14,150 nt of DNA from Cryomorphaceae bacterium (GTDB lineage Bacteria > Bacteroidota > Bacteroidia > Flavobacteriales_G > Salibacteraceae), in the NCBI GenBank assembly GCA_003564735.1, contig PXEK01000395.1, positions 1-14,150 of the forward strand. Reading direction: 5' to 3'. A program made the translations under genes and the position numbers. The notes below the pieces were generated by a model, which was not told the DNA's origin, ran no database searches, and worked only from the letters and a program-made list of their open reading frames with translations. Shown here piece after piece: positions 1 through 8,224 of this stretch (position 1 is its first letter; each line of letters starts with the position of its first letter).

Positions 1-327
1 TTGAATAGTTTACAGCTCACTCAATAGCTAAATTCAGCAACCAAAACCTCAAAAATCCAACCTAAACCCCGCTTTAATGCACCTCAAATACTCGGTTCTG
101 ACCAAAATAATGCGCGGTTTTGCCCCTTTTACGATTTTAGAGGTATACCTTATATATACTCGCAAATAACCTTGGTAATAAATAATGGACACCGGCCGAA
201 TAAAGTGAATGTTTACCTCTCGTCGGAGGCGATAGGGCTGTACAAAAGGCTCGCTCATTAATTTAATCGGAATAATTTAGTCGCAAAACAACCTCAAAAC
301 TTCCTTTTCTTGATGTTTGAAAAACAA
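1..327. other. Left-edge region without a recognised gene
   Basis: I recognise no gene here. A minus-strand ATG reading frame of 69 codons (258 to 49) and a plus-strand open frame (28-260, 77 sense codons, no ATG; first possible starts TTG at 172 and GTG at 205) overlap each other, so at most one can be real. In the plus frame, positions 1-24 are also open and end at TAG 25-27, which could be the tail of a gene entering from the left. The 16-base repeat at 92-107 lies inside the minus frame. No terminator is obvious for the dehydrogenase gene that ends at 328. Confidence 0.5.
92..107 (-). repeat. 16-base repeat, copy 1
   Basis: The plus strand reads TCGGTTCTGACCAAAA, identical to 8067-8082. 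Read on the minus strand, both copies encode LVRTE in the last part of a short open frame: LVRTE plus 13 residues then stop here, LVRTE plus 14 residues then stop at the other copy. Similarity continues weakly past the identical core. This suggests a decayed dispersed element or a short intergenic repeat family, but two copies cannot establish that. Confidence 0.45.
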
Positions 328-1017
328 TTAATCGGGGTCGCTTAACTTTACTTTAATAATTTGACCGTTAAAAAAGCGGTAACCCGTAGTAATAAAATAG
401 GCGACGAATTCGGCAAAATCATCGGCACTGAGGGAGGGAGAGTAACCGGGAAAAGCTTCCTTTTGCATTTCGGTGGCAACTGCCCCGGGCGCTATGGCAT
501 TTACATAATGACCTTTTAATTCGACAGCCATGTGTTGAACGGCAGCATTTACAGCAGCTTTTGACGCACCATAACCCGATAACCCGGGAAACTTTAAACT
601 GTCCTCAACTCCGCCAATGCTCGAAATACAGGTTATGGAAGATTTATCTTTTATGAGATTAGAATCGGTTAGGCTTTGCGTAAAAAGCATTGGTGCAACG
701 GTATTTACTCGGTACATATTCAAAAGATCGGCCTCGGTAAGTTTTTGAAAGTCTTTTTTTATGAGTAATCCTGCGTTATGCAAAAGGACATCTGTTTGAA
801 TATTCAAATCGCGCATCCTGCTCACAACCTCTTCTCGACCCTCAGGGGTTGTAACGTCACAATACACCGGAATAATGTTGGGGTGAAGGTTTTTGAAGCA
901 GCCCGTATTTCGAGTAACGGCAACAACTTTGTGATTCTCGTGAGCACATTTAAGTACTACTGCCTTTCCAATTCCGCGGCTACTGCCGGTAACGGTAATG
1001 GTTTTCTTTGACTCCAT
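328..1017 (-). CDS. SDR-family short-chain dehydrogenase/reductase
   Basis: This is a classical NAD(P)-dependent short-chain dehydrogenase/reductase of 229 residues, slightly shorter than the usual 240-260. Visible motifs are the Rossmann dinucleotide-binding turn TGSSRGIG (10-17), HNAG (80-83, a variant of the family NNAG), the structural Asn in RVNTVAP (Asn105), the catalytic Ser in SSIGG (132-136), the YGASK motif with Tyr149 and Lys153, and the PG turn at 177-178. The catalytic tetrad is therefore complete and it should be an active cytosolic oxidoreductase. Nothing in the sequence or context identifies the substrate. The ATG at 1017 is chosen because the Rossmann strand begins six residues later, as expected, and a promoter motif sits about 20 bases upstream. 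The gene is divergent from the barrel gene at 1111. Confidence 0.93.
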   Translation of the reverse strand: MESKKTITVTGSSRGIGKAVVLKCAHENHKVVAVTRNTGCFKNLHPNIIPVYCDVTTPEGREEVVSRMRDLNIQTDVLLHNAGLLIKKDFQKLTEADLLNMYRVNTVAPMLFTQSLTDSNLIKDKSSITCISSIGGVEDSLKFPGLSGYGASKAAVNAAVQHMAVELKGHYVNAIAPGAVATEMQKEAFPGYSPSLSADDFAEFVAYFITTGYRFFNGQIIKVKLSDPD

Positions 1018-1036
1018 AGTTTGGGATATATAATTA

Positions 1037-1044
1037 CAAACTTA
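1037..1044 (-). promoter_or_regulatory. -7 promoter motif for the SDR gene
   Basis: The minus strand reads TAAGTTTG, matching the Bacteroidetes -7 consensus TAnnTTTG, 19 bases upstream of the ATG. No convincing -33 TTG-type element is present at the usual distance. Transcription would start at about 1030-1034. Confidence 0.5.
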
Positions 1045-1094
1045 ATTCATTCTTCATTATGAACCGAATAAACCTCCCTCACGTATGTTTGTTT

Positions 1095-1102
1095 TATATT
1101 TG
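1095..1102 (+). promoter_or_regulatory. -7 promoter motif for the outer-membrane barrel gene
   Basis: TATATTTG matches TAnnTTTG and ends only 8 bases before the ATG at 1111, implying a 5' leader of just a few bases. The -33 element is not clear. The motif overlaps the possible upstream GTG start at 1102, which argues against that start. Confidence 0.5.
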
Positions 1103-1110
1103 TGTACATT

Positions 1111-1659
1111 ATGAAGAAACTCACCTCCACATTTATTCTGAGCCTATTTTGTTTTTCACTCGCTTATGCGCAATATACCCGGGACGACGGCATGTATGGA
1201 AGCAACGAGAAAGAACCCTCGGGTTTCAGTATAGATCGCGTTTTTGTAGGGGGAAGTTTGGGTGCTCAATTTGGCACTTTCACCTTCATCAACATAAGCC
1301 CGGATATAGGGTATTGGGTTACCGATAGATTTATGGCAGGAGTTGGCGGTAGATACATGTACTTTAATGATAGGGTATTTAATTTTAATACCTCTATTGT
1401 AGGAGCGAGCGCATTTGGCCGCTACTTGATTACCGACGAGATTTTCGGGCATGTGGAATATGAAGTGCTCAACGGCAGATTCGACCCAACGAGCGAAAAT
1501 ACGATGAACGTTGCCGGATTATTTGTTGGAGGAGGTTACATGCAAATGTTGGGCGATAGATTTTTCTCCGGAATTATGGTTCTTTATAACCTCAACGATA
1601 ATATTTATAGTCCGTACACCAATCCGATTATTCGTGTAAACTTTGGGATAGGCCTGTAA
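1111..1659 (+). CDS. Small outer-membrane beta-barrel protein
   Basis: The predicted protein has 182 residues. It begins with a clear Sec signal peptide: Lys-Lys at 2-3, a hydrophobic core at 7-18, and a signal peptidase I site after AYA (18-20), leaving Gln21 as the mature N-terminus. The rest is rich in alternating aromatic/hydrophobic and small or polar residues with Gly-Gly turns (for example 48-60, 66-83, 97-106, 112-121, 134-145 and 151-160) and ends in a strand (IIRVNFGIGL, 173-182). This is the pattern of an outer-membrane beta-barrel of the OmpW/OmpX-like size class common in Bacteroidetes. The ATG at 1111 is preferred over an in-frame GTG at 1102 because it puts MKK at the signal peptide start and because the promoter motif covers the GTG. 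Its role cannot be told from the sequence. Confidence 0.82.
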   Translation: MKKLTSTFILSLFCFSLAYAQYTRDDGMYGSNEKEPSGFSIDRVFVGGSLGAQFGTFTFINISPDIGYWVTDRFMAGVGGRYMYFNDRVFNFNTSIVGASAFGRYLITDEIFGHVEYEVLNGRFDPTSENTMNVAGLFVGGGYMQMLGDRFFSGIMVLYNLNDNIYSPYTNPIIRVNFGIGL

Positions 1660-1684
1660 AGTCTAGAAAAAAACGCACTCACAT

Positions 1685-1722
1685 AAAAAAGGCTCTCATA
1701 TTTTGATATGAAAGCCTTTTTT
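1685..1722. terminator. Bidirectional terminator between the barrel gene and purL
   Basis: Two 16-base arms (1685-1700 and 1707-1722) pair with one mismatch around a 6-base loop. The core GGCT/AGCC is flanked by A6 on the left and T7 on the right, so a U-run follows the stem on both strands. It lies between the convergent stops at 1659 and 1746 and can serve both genes. Confidence 0.85.
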
Positions 1723-1745
1723 TGGTTTTGAGTTTTTTTGTTCTC

Positions 1746-3986
1746 CTAGTTGTTCAAGAGTTTTTCCAGAGCATTGTCATAAACATCTGCGAATTCATCA
1801 ATATCCCCAAAGTTTTCTCCATCCAAGAGGATTTCTCCATTTGTAACATAGCCTAACATGCTAAAAGGAGTGTCACTTTGTGACATTTCTTCAAGGAACT
1901 TTTCATTATGCACGGCAGGAACCGAAACTACTATACGAGACTGTGCCTCTCCAAACAAGAATGCATCTTTACGCACACCCGGATCAAAGGAAACACTAAA
2001 GCCAAGTGAGCGAGGCATAGCACTTTCCAGTAATGTTACGAAAAGTCCGCCGTCTGCACAATCGTGAGCTGAAATCACAAGCTTTTTAGAGATAAGATTT
2101 TTCACTGTATTTTGAACATCTTGTTCTGTTCCCAAATCGAAATGCGGTGCCGGGGCATCCTTGATTCGGTGATACTTTGCCAGATATTCGCTTGATGAAA
2201 TATCGTTTTGACTCTCACCTATCAAGTAAATTAAGTCACTTTCCTTTTTGAAGTCCAAGGTCATTTGCGCATTTTGTGGCAGTAAACCTATCATCCCTAT
2301 CGTGGGCGTGGGGAATACGGGTACTTCTTTCCCTCCGGAAACGGTTTGATTGTAAAAAGATACATTACCTCCCGTTACCGGAGTATTGAACGCCGTACAC
2401 GCCTTACTCATTCCTTTTATTGCGTTTACAAATTGCCAATAAGACTCGGGATTATAAGGATTACCAAAGTTACAACAATTTGTAACGGCCGAGGGCTCAC
2501 CTCCTACACAAACAATGTTTCGAGCTGCTTCAGCAACGGCAATTTGAGTACCTACATCGGGGTTTGCTTGAACATATCTCGAGTTACAATCAACAGACAT
2601 GGCTAAAGCTTTATCTGTACCTTTAACATTAACTACAGCGGCATCTCCGGGTTTATTCGTACCCATGTTTGCTGTACCCACCATCGAATCATATTGATTC
2701 ATAATCCATCTTTTCGACGCGATATTGGGTTCTGAACATAATGAAAGGGCTACTTTTTTTAAATCCTTTGGTTCCTCTACACTTTCAATAGTGAACTTTT
2801 GATTTTCTTTAAAATAGGCCGGCTCTTTGTACTCCCTGTCGTACACGGGAGCGCCGCCACCGAGTACTAAAGAATGCGCGGGAACGGTGGCAATGTTTTG
2901 TCCGTTTTTAGTGAAGTTAATCAAACCGCCCTCAGTCACCTCACCAATTTGTACGGCATTCAAATCCCATTTTTCAAAAATATCTTCAACCGTTTTTTCT
3001 TTTCCTTTATGCACAACAACGAGCATGCGCTCTTGAGATTCTGACAACAAAATTTCAAAGCCGTGCATTCCTTCTTGCCTTGTAGGGACTTTGTCTAAAT
3101 CGATATCCATACCAAACCCGTTAGTTGCCGACATCTCTGAAGTCGAGCAGGTTATTCCCGCAGCTCCCATATCCTGCATTCCCACAACCGCGTCGGTTTT
3201 AGCCAATTCGAGTGTAGCTTCGAGTAATAGTTTTTCTTGAAACGGATCACCTACCTGAACCGAGGGTAAATCATCGGTAGAGGCATCAGTAATATCTTTA
3301 GATGCGAAAGATGCCCCGTGAATACCGTCTTTACCGGTGGCAGAACCTACAATGTAAACCGGATTTCCCGCACCGTACGAAGTGGCTGAAAGTGTTTCTC
3401 CAACCTTCACAATTCCCGCGCTAAATGCGTTCACAAGCGGATTGGTATTAAACGAATCATCAAAAAACGTCTCACCCGCAACCACGGGCACACCAAATGA
3501 ATTCCCGTAATTTCCGATTCCTTTCACTACTCCTTTTAGTAGCCATTTTGTTTTTTCTTTTTTAATATCCCCAAACCGTAATGAGTTCATTTGCGCAATA
3601 GGTCTCGCGCCCATCGTGAAAATATCGCGGTTAATCCCCCCTACTCCTGTGGCTGCACCTTGATAGGGTTCTATAGCTGAGGGATGATTATGGGATTCTA
3701 TCTTAAATGCGCAGGCGAGACCGTCTCCGATATCCACCAATCCCGCATTTTCTTCGCCGGCCTCAGCAAGTAAATGCGCTCCTTTTTTAGGTAGCGTTTT
3801 CAGCCATTTTATTGAATTTTTGTAGGAGCAGTGCTCTGACCACATAGCCGAGAATATGCTCACTTCACAAAAGTTAGGTTCACGACCTAATATTTCTCTT
3901 ACTTGCTGAAACTCTTCTTTCGTTAAACCAAGTTGAAGGGCTGTTTCCTCATTCGCGGGGGAAAGATCGGGAGTGTTTTTAGACAT
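1746..3986 (-). CDS. purL: Phosphoribosylformylglycinamidine synthase subunit PurL (small form)
   Basis: This is the ATP-dependent synthetase subunit of FGAM synthase, the fourth step of de novo purine synthesis, converting FGAR to FGAM in the cytosol. At 746 residues it is the small PurL type, which lacks the built-in glutaminase and N-terminal PurS-like domains of the single-chain enzyme of about 1,300 residues. It therefore needs separate PurS and PurQ partners, and neither is in the window. Visible motifs are SEHCSYKNS (50-58, with the catalytic-region His52), the long conserved ESHNHPS...GAATGVGG stretch (97-117), a glycine-rich [10 protein letters not shown] (270-279), a second AIRS-like half with MSVDCNSR (463-470) and [11 protein letters not shown] (488-498), and [11 protein letters not shown] (538-548). 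The ATG at 3986 has a promoter motif close upstream. The frame is intact. Confidence 0.97.
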   Translation of the reverse strand: MSKNTPDLSPANEETALQLGLTKEEFQQVREILGREPNFCEVSIFSAMWSEHCSYKNSIKWLKTLPKKGAHLLAEAGEENAGLVDIGDGLACAFKIESHNHPSAIEPYQGAATGVGGINRDIFTMGARPIAQMNSLRFGDIKKEKTKWLLKGVVKGIGNYGNSFGVPVVAGETFFDDSFNTNPLVNAFSAGIVKVGETLSATSYGAGNPVYIVGSATGKDGIHGASFASKDITDASTDDLPSVQVGDPFQEKLLLEATLELAKTDAVVGMQDMGAAGITCSTSEMSATNGFGMDIDLDKVPTRQEGMHGFEILLSESQERMLVVVHKGKEKTVEDIFEKWDLNAVQIGEVTEGGLINFTKNGQNIATVPAHSLVLGGGAPVYDREYKEPAYFKENQKFTIESVEEPKDLKKVALSLCSEPNIASKRWIMNQYDSMVGTANMGTNKPGDAAVVNVKGTDKALAMSVDCNSRYVQANPDVGTQIAVAEAARNIVCVGGEPSAVTNCCNFGNPYNPESYWQFVNAIKGMSKACTAFNTPVTGGNVSFYNQTVSGGKEVPVFPTPTIGMIGLLPQNAQMTLDFKKESDLIYLIGESQNDISSSEYLAKYHRIKDAPAPHFDLGTEQDVQNTVKNLISKKLVISAHDCADGGLFVTLLESAMPRSLGFSVSFDPGVRKDAFLFGEAQSRIVVSVPAVHNEKFLEEMSQSDTPFSMLGYVTNGEILLDGENFGDIDEFADVYDNALEKLLNN

Positions 3987-4003
3987 AGTTCAATTTTAGA
4001 CTG

Positions 4004-4011
4004 CAAAAGTA
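4004..4011 (-). promoter_or_regulatory. -7 promoter motif for purL
   Basis: The minus strand reads TACTTTTG followed by CA, a very typical Bacteroidetes -7 element, 17 bases upstream of the purL ATG. It suggests purL is transcribed separately from nrdBA. A -33 element is not obvious. Confidence 0.6.
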
Positions 4012-4117
4012 AATAACTACGAGGTTTTAATCCTGCTTTTATGTAAATCCTTGTAACGAGAGGGATTTGCGAAAGACTGCTTTTTATATTCGGAACGTAC
4101 ATTCTTTTTACCTCAAA

Positions 4118-4164
4118 TAAAAAAGACGCGACCTCCGCTTTAGCTTTGCGTAAGTCGCGCCTTT
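4118..4164 (-). terminator. Rho-independent terminator after nrdBA
   Basis: Read on the minus strand, GGCGCGAC (4161-4154) pairs with GTCGCGTC (4132-4125) with one mismatch, followed by T6. The 21-base loop contains a further short CGC/GCG pairing, so the hairpin may be branched. An AAA before the stem pairs partly with the T-run. It lies about 60 bases past the nrdA stop and separates the operon from purL. Confidence 0.8.
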
Positions 4165-4225
4165 ACAGCATGAATCGTAATGAGTGCTCATTAATTGGGG
4201 CAACTCATGAAATATTCAAATTACG

Positions 4226-6544
4226 TTATGAAGCTTTTTCCTTTTTCAGCTTCTCTTCAGGTTTTTCTTCTTTTTTGGTCAGAGCCGCCTTATCTACCGT
4301 AAATTTAATAGCATCTTGAGCCGCTTTAGTTCTCAAGTAGTACATACCGGTTTTTAACCCTTGCTTCCAGCCGTAGAAGTGCATGGATGTGAGCTTTGAA
4401 AAATTCGCGTTTTCCATAAACACATTCAGCGATTGCGACTGGCAGATAAAGGCACCTCGGTCTGCCGCCATTTCAAGAATAGCTTTTTGGCTCAATTCCC
4501 AAGCCGTGCGGTAAATCAACTTTAAATTATCGGGGATTTCGTCAATTTGCTGAACCGAACCATTGGCCGCGATAAGCTCGTTTTTCATATTCTCATTCCA
4601 AAGCCCAAGCTTAACCAAATCTCTAAGAAGGTGTTTGTTAATTACAACAAACTCACCGCTAAGCGTTCGACGGGTATAAATATTGGACGTATAAGGCTCA
4701 AAGCACTCATTATTTCCGAGGATTTGACTTGTTGAGGCTGTAGGCATAGGTGCTAGAAGTAAGCTGTTTCGTACACCGTGTTTTTTCACCTCTTCTTTTA
4801 ATACATCCCACTCCCAGCGATCAGAGGGTTTAACGCCCCACATATCATACTGGAAAATACCTTTCGATACGGGGCTACCTTTGTATGTTTCGTAAGGCCC
4901 GTCCGCTTTGGCCAGGTCTTTAGACGCCGTTAGCGCGGCATAATAAATAGTCTCGTGAATATCTCTATTGAGTACCCTGGCTTGTTCAGAGTCAAAAGCA
5001 TATCTCAACATGATAAATGCATCGGCAAGCCCCTGCACACCTATACCTATCGGGCGATGTTTCATATTCGAATTTCGTGCCTCGGGTACGGGATAATAAT
5101 TGTAATCAATAACCTTGTTTAGGTTGAGCGTAATTTGATAGGTTACTTCAAAAAGCTTTTCATGGTCAAACTTCCCGTCAATGACAAACTTAGGAAGAGC
5201 AATGGAAGCTAAATTACATACAGCCACCTCATCGGGGGCGGTATATTCAATAATTTCCGTGCACAAGTTGGAGGACTTGATGGTACCCAAGTTTTGCTGA
5301 TTACTCTTGCGGTTTGATGCATCTTTATAGAGCATGTAAGGTGTACCCGTTTCAATTTGTGATTCCAAAATCTTGAACCACAACTCTTGTGCTTTAACGG
5401 TTTTACGGCCCTTATTTTCCTTCTCGTATTTGGTGTACAATTTCTCGAATTCCTCACCCCACACCTCGCTTAAACCCGGACATTCGTTTGGACACATCAA
5501 TGTCCAATCTCCATTTTCCTGAACGCGTTTCATAAATAAATCAGGCGTCCACATGGCGTAAAACAAATCCCGTGCACGGTTTTCTTCTTTACCGTGGTTC
5601 TTTTTCAAATCTAAAAAGTCAAAAATATCAGCATGCCAAGGCTCGATGTAAATAGCGAAAGAACCTTTGCGTTTTCCACCGCCTTGATCTACATATCGTG
5701 CCGTATCGTTGAACACGCGCAACATAGGTACGATGCCGTTCGAGGTGCCGTTTGTTCCGCGAATGTAAGAGCCCGTAGCGCGGATGTCATGTATGGCCAG
5801 ACCTATACCGCCCGCACTTTGGGAAATTTTCGCACATTGTTTTAGTGTATCGTAAATACCGTCAATACTGTCTTCTTTTGTGGTAAGTAAGAAACAGGAT
5901 GACATTTGTGGTTTGGGTGTGCCCGCATTGAACAATGTAGGCGTCGCGTGAGTGAACCACTTCTCACTCATGAGGTTATATGTTTTTATTGCTGATTCAA
6001 TATCCTCTTTATGAATACCGATACTCACACGCATTAGCATATGCTGTGGCCGCTCTGCAATTTCACCGTTAATTTTGAGCAAGTAAGCTCGCTCCAGGGT
6101 TTTGAACCCGAAAAAATCATATTGGAAGTCGCGATCGTATATGATGGTGCTATCGAGAACTTCTTGATTTTCCTTGATTACTTTATAAACGTCATCAGCA
6201 ATCATGGGAGCTTTTTGACCTGTTTTGGGATCAACGTAATTGTACAAATCATCAACTGTTTCGCTAAATGATTTTTTGGTACTTTTATGTAGATTCGATA
6301 CCGCGATTCGAGCCCCCAAAACAGCAAAGTCAGGATGTTTGGTTACCAGTGAAGCTGTAATTTCGGCCGCCAAATCATCAAGTTGACGGGTAGTGACACC
6401 GTCATATAAGCCTTCGATAACGCGCATAGCTATTTGCACAGGATCAACGGCTTTATCTAAGCCGTAACACAGCTTTTTAATTCTGGCTTGTATTTTATCG
6501 AATTTAACGGTTTCTTTTCGCCCGTCTCTTTTAATTACGTACAT
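4226..6544 (-). CDS. nrdA: Ribonucleoside-diphosphate reductase, alpha (large) subunit
   Basis: This is the catalytic subunit of a class I (aerobic) ribonucleotide reductase, reducing ribonucleoside diphosphates to deoxy forms in the cytosol; 772 residues. An N-terminal ATP-cone allosteric domain occupies about 1-90. The active-site redox pair is Cys217 (SSCFLL) and Cys443 (AVCNLAS). The loop NLCTE (426-430) carries the substrate Asn426, radical Cys428 and Glu430. Tyr735-Tyr736 (GMYYLRT) match the radical-transfer tyrosines. By E. coli numbering these correspond to C225, C462, N437/C439/E441 and Y730/Y731. Oddity: the tail after residue 740 is a Lys/Glu-rich stretch with no cysteine (last Cys is 701), so the usual C-terminal cysteine pair that passes electrons from thioredoxin or glutaredoxin is missing. 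None of the three frames past the stop encodes one. The gene lies 26 bases after nrdB and is the second gene of the operon. Confidence 0.97.
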   Translation of the reverse strand: MYVIKRDGRKETVKFDKIQARIKKLCYGLDKAVDPVQIAMRVIEGLYDGVTTRQLDDLAAEITASLVTKHPDFAVLGARIAVSNLHKSTKKSFSETVDDLYNYVDPKTGQKAPMIADDVYKVIKENQEVLDSTIIYDRDFQYDFFGFKTLERAYLLKINGEIAERPQHMLMRVSIGIHKEDIESAIKTYNLMSEKWFTHATPTLFNAGTPKPQMSSCFLLTTKEDSIDGIYDTLKQCAKISQSAGGIGLAIHDIRATGSYIRGTNGTSNGIVPMLRVFNDTARYVDQGGGKRKGSFAIYIEPWHADIFDFLDLKKNHGKEENRARDLFYAMWTPDLFMKRVQENGDWTLMCPNECPGLSEVWGEEFEKLYTKYEKENKGRKTVKAQELWFKILESQIETGTPYMLYKDASNRKSNQQNLGTIKSSNLCTEIIEYTAPDEVAVCNLASIALPKFVIDGKFDHEKLFEVTYQITLNLNKVIDYNYYPVPEARNSNMKHRPIGIGVQGLADAFIMLRYAFDSEQARVLNRDIHETIYYAALTASKDLAKADGPYETYKGSPVSKGIFQYDMWGVKPSDRWEWDVLKEEVKKHGVRNSLLLAPMPTASTSQILGNNECFEPYTSNIYTRRTLSGEFVVINKHLLRDLVKLGLWNENMKNELIAANGSVQQIDEIPDNLKLIYRTAWELSQKAILEMAADRGAFICQSQSLNVFMENANFSKLTSMHFYGWKQGLKTGMYYLRTKAAQDAIKFTVDKAALTKKEEKPEEKLKKEKAS

Positions 6545-6570
6545 AGTTTGTTTATTTTAAGATTACACTT

Positions 6571-7596
6571 CTAAAAATCTTCGTCAAGGCTGAATCCGCT
6601 TCCCGATTTTTTACCTCCGTCCATCACACCTGCTTTTTGGTATTCGGCAACGCGTTTTTCAAAAAAGTTTGTTTTACCTTGAAGAGAGATCAATTCCATG
6701 AAGTCAAACGGGTTCTTGGTATTAAACACCTTTTCAATTCCCAACTCGCTCAACAGGCGGTCGGCAACAAACTCGATGTACTGCGACATCATATCAGAGT
6801 TCATACCTATTAATTTCACGGGTAATGCCTCAGTAATAAACTCTTTTTCAATTTCAACGGCATCCAAAATAATATCTTTCACCTGTTGCTCGGGAAGTTT
6901 GTGCTTGAGGTGCTTGGTATAAAGTAAGCAAGCGAAATCACAATGCATTCCTTCATCTCTGGATATCAACTCATTCGAAAAACTCAAACCGGGCATGAGT
7001 CCACGTTTTTTCAACCAGAATATGGAGCAAAAAGAACCTGAGAAGAAAATTCCCTCAACCGCAGCAAATGCAATAAGTCGCTCTGCAAATGAGCCCTCAT
7101 CAATCCACCTCAGTGCCCAGTCGGCTTTCTTTTTCACGCAGTCCATTGTTTCAATGGCATTAAAGAGTTTATTTTTCTCCTCGGTATTTTTGATATATGT
7201 ATCGATGAGTAAAGAGTAGGTTTCACTATGAATATTTTCCATAGCGATTTGGAAGCCGTAGAAAAATTTAGCCTCGGTGTATTGCACTTCGTGTAAAAAA
7301 TTCTCGGCCAAATTTTCATTTACAATTCCGTCACTTGCGGCAAAAAACGCCAGTACATGCTTGATGAAGTAGCGCTCATTATCGTTGAGTTTATTTTCCC
7401 AGTCACTTAAGTCTTGTTGCAAGTCAATCTCCTCGGCCGTCCAAAAACTGGCTTCAGACTTTTTGTACCATTGCCAAATATCATCGTGTTTTATCGGGAA
7501 AAGAACGAACCTGTCTTTGTTCTCAATTAATAACGGCTCATTAGCCTCTGCTTCTTTTGACTTTAATGTCACCTCATTCACTTTACTCTTACTCAT
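6571..7596 (-). CDS. nrdB: Ribonucleoside-diphosphate reductase, beta (radical-generating) subunit
   Basis: This is the small subunit that holds the dimetal centre and radical of class I ribonucleotide reductase; 341 residues, normal for the family. All ligands are visible: Asp58 (EEID), Glu120 and His123 (ENIHS), Glu181 (VEGIFFSG), and Glu215 and His218 (RDEGMH). Tyr127, four residues after His123, matches the radical tyrosine (E. coli Tyr122), indicating a tyrosyl-radical enzyme rather than a tyrosine-free subclass. The C-terminus GFSLDEDF (334-341) is the acidic/aromatic tail that docks on NrdA. There is no ATP-cone on this subunit. It is the first gene of nrdB-nrdA, and a 628-bp gap upstream probably carries its control region. 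Confidence 0.97.
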   Translation of the reverse strand: MSKSKVNEVTLKSKEAEANEPLLIENKDRFVLFPIKHDDIWQWYKKSEASFWTAEEIDLQQDLSDWENKLNDNERYFIKHVLAFFAASDGIVNENLAENFLHEVQYTEAKFFYGFQIAMENIHSETYSLLIDTYIKNTEEKNKLFNAIETMDCVKKKADWALRWIDEGSFAERLIAFAAVEGIFFSGSFCSIFWLKKRGLMPGLSFSNELISRDEGMHCDFACLLYTKHLKHKLPEQQVKDIILDAVEIEKEFITEALPVKLIGMNSDMMSQYIEFVADRLLSELGIEKVFNTKNPFDFMELISLQGKTNFFEKRVAEYQKAGVMDGGKKSGSGFSLDEDF

Positions 7597-7696
7597 ATCA
7601 CTGTATTTTTACATTTTCACTAGTATAATTCTACTTTTCGTCCAATTACTCCGGAAGATTCTCTCAGGGCCTTTTCAGAAAACTTGTCTATTCAGC

Positions 7697-7717
7697 CTAT
7701 AGTGTATTAAGACTCTT
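7697..7717 (-). repeat. Imperfect 21-bp direct repeat upstream of nrdB, proximal copy
   Basis: This matches 7809-7829 at 17 of 21 bases in the same orientation, with the uninterrupted core ATAGTGTATT (minus strand AATACACTAT). Start-to-start spacing is 112 bases, roughly 10.7 helical turns. The ACACTAT core resembles one half of an NrdR box, but the second half of the palindrome is poor, so NrdR binding is only a possibility. Confidence 0.5.
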
Positions 7718-7760
7718 TCTAAATTAGACAGGGCAAATTTTAAAATAAAAATCGGGAAAC

Positions 7761-7778
7761 CGCTTTAGAGGTAAAGCG
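7761..7778. repeat. Perfect inverted repeat (hairpin) upstream of nrdB
   Basis: CGCTTTA (7761-7767) and TAAAGCG (7772-7778) are exact complements around a 4-base spacer. There is no immediate T-run on either strand, so it is not a standard terminator. It sits between the two direct repeats. Confidence 0.55.
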
Positions 7779-7808
7779 AACATATTAACATCGGTTGCAA
7801 GTTATAAA

Positions 7809-7829
7809 CAATAGTGTATTGCGATTCTT
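7809..7829 (-). repeat. Imperfect 21-bp direct repeat upstream of nrdB, distal copy
   Basis: Partner of 7697-7717, with four mismatches in 21 positions. It lies 213 bases before the nrdB ATG. Confidence 0.5.
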
Positions 7830-7902
7830 GTTCAGAACACCATAAACACATAAAAATGAAATAGAAAAAGATTCATTATGACATTTTATCAATAGCTTTT
7901 GG

Positions 7903-7910
7903 CAAATTTA
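7903..7910 (-). promoter_or_regulatory. Candidate -7 promoter motif for nrdBA
   Basis: The minus strand reads TAAATTTG followed by CC, an exact TAnnTTTG match. It is about 307 bases from the nrdB ATG, so either the leader is long or the true promoter is nearer and less canonical. No -33 element is evident. Confidence 0.35.
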
Positions 7911-8212
7911 CGGGTTGCGAATGCCCTACCCCTTCATGACCTCATTTACTGTGCGGATTCGCCGGCTTTTCAGGTTGATACTCTAAAAACCCCGGCTGCC
8001 GGAATCTTAACCCTATTTCATTACGGGTTTTTATTCAAAGGGTCTCTCTGTATTGCGTTGGAAATTTCGGTTCTGACCAAAAAAGTAAACCCCATTTTTG
8101 AAAGAGACCATTGACACCTGACCACTTCAGCCATTTTGACAAGAGCCGGGAAATGAAATGAACACTCCCAACTTTATTGAGCGGCGGCGCTGAATAATTA
8201 TCGTAGTGTAAG
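7911..8212. other. Intergenic region between the nrdBA and DUF3109 promoters
   Basis: No convincing gene is present. A 37-codon minus-strand ATG frame (8134 to 8021) reads through the second copy of the 16-base repeat and contains SLSKMGFTFLVRTEISNA. It looks protein-like, but is too short to call and may be a decayed fragment. A weak AACCC/GGGTT stem at 8009-8029 followed by T-rich sequence has no gene to terminate on the plus strand. Confidence 0.4.
8067..8082 (-). repeat. 16-base repeat, copy 2
   Basis: Identical to 92-107 on the same strand. The minus-strand frame again reads LVRTE close to a stop codon. See copy 1 for interpretation. Confidence 0.45.
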
Positions 8213-8220
8213 TACATTTG
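8213..8220 (+). promoter_or_regulatory. -7 promoter motif directly before the DUF3109 gene
   Basis: TACATTTG followed by CACT is a typical Bacteroidetes -7 element, and only 4 bases separate it from the ATG at 8225. The expected start point falls on or next to the A of the ATG, which would give a leaderless operon transcript. Confidence 0.6.
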
Positions 8221-8224
8221 CACT

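Larger units (their letters stand above)
7597..7902 (-). promoter_or_regulatory. Probable nrdBA leader/control region
   Basis: There is no gene in these 306 bases. The only exact TAnnTTTG on the minus strand lies at 7903-7910, which would give a leader of about 300 bases. A near match (TAAAATTTG, one base too long) at 7733-7741 would give about 130. The region holds two imperfect direct repeats (7697-7717, 7809-7829) and a perfect 7-bp hairpin (7761-7778) between them. The arrangement suggests an operator pair or leader control of the reductase operon, but no known riboswitch is recognised. Confidence 0.4.

Noticed and set aside
1102..1110. GTG at 1102 as the start of the outer-membrane protein
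   Set aside because: It overlaps the promoter motif and would put three extra residues before a standard MKK signal peptide start.
7621..7680. CTGAGA on the minus strand as part of a thiamine riboswitch
   Set aside because: The other conserved parts, such as a CCTGAT-like segment and matching helices, are absent, and the gene context is wrong.
7385..7702. Plus-strand 105-codon frame with a hydrophobic stretch
   Set aside because: It is mostly antisense to the nrdB coding sequence; the hydrophobicity is a by-product of the T-rich leader.
7697..7829. Complete NrdR boxes upstream of nrdB
   Set aside because: Only one half (ACACTAT) fits at either site. The opposite half is poor and the 112-base spacing is longer than the usual pair of boxes, so I report repeats rather than NrdR sites.
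8009..8035. AACCC/GGGTT stem followed by T-rich sequence as a terminator
   Set aside because: The stem has only 5 bp with an 11-base loop, and no plus-strand gene lies upstream to be terminated.
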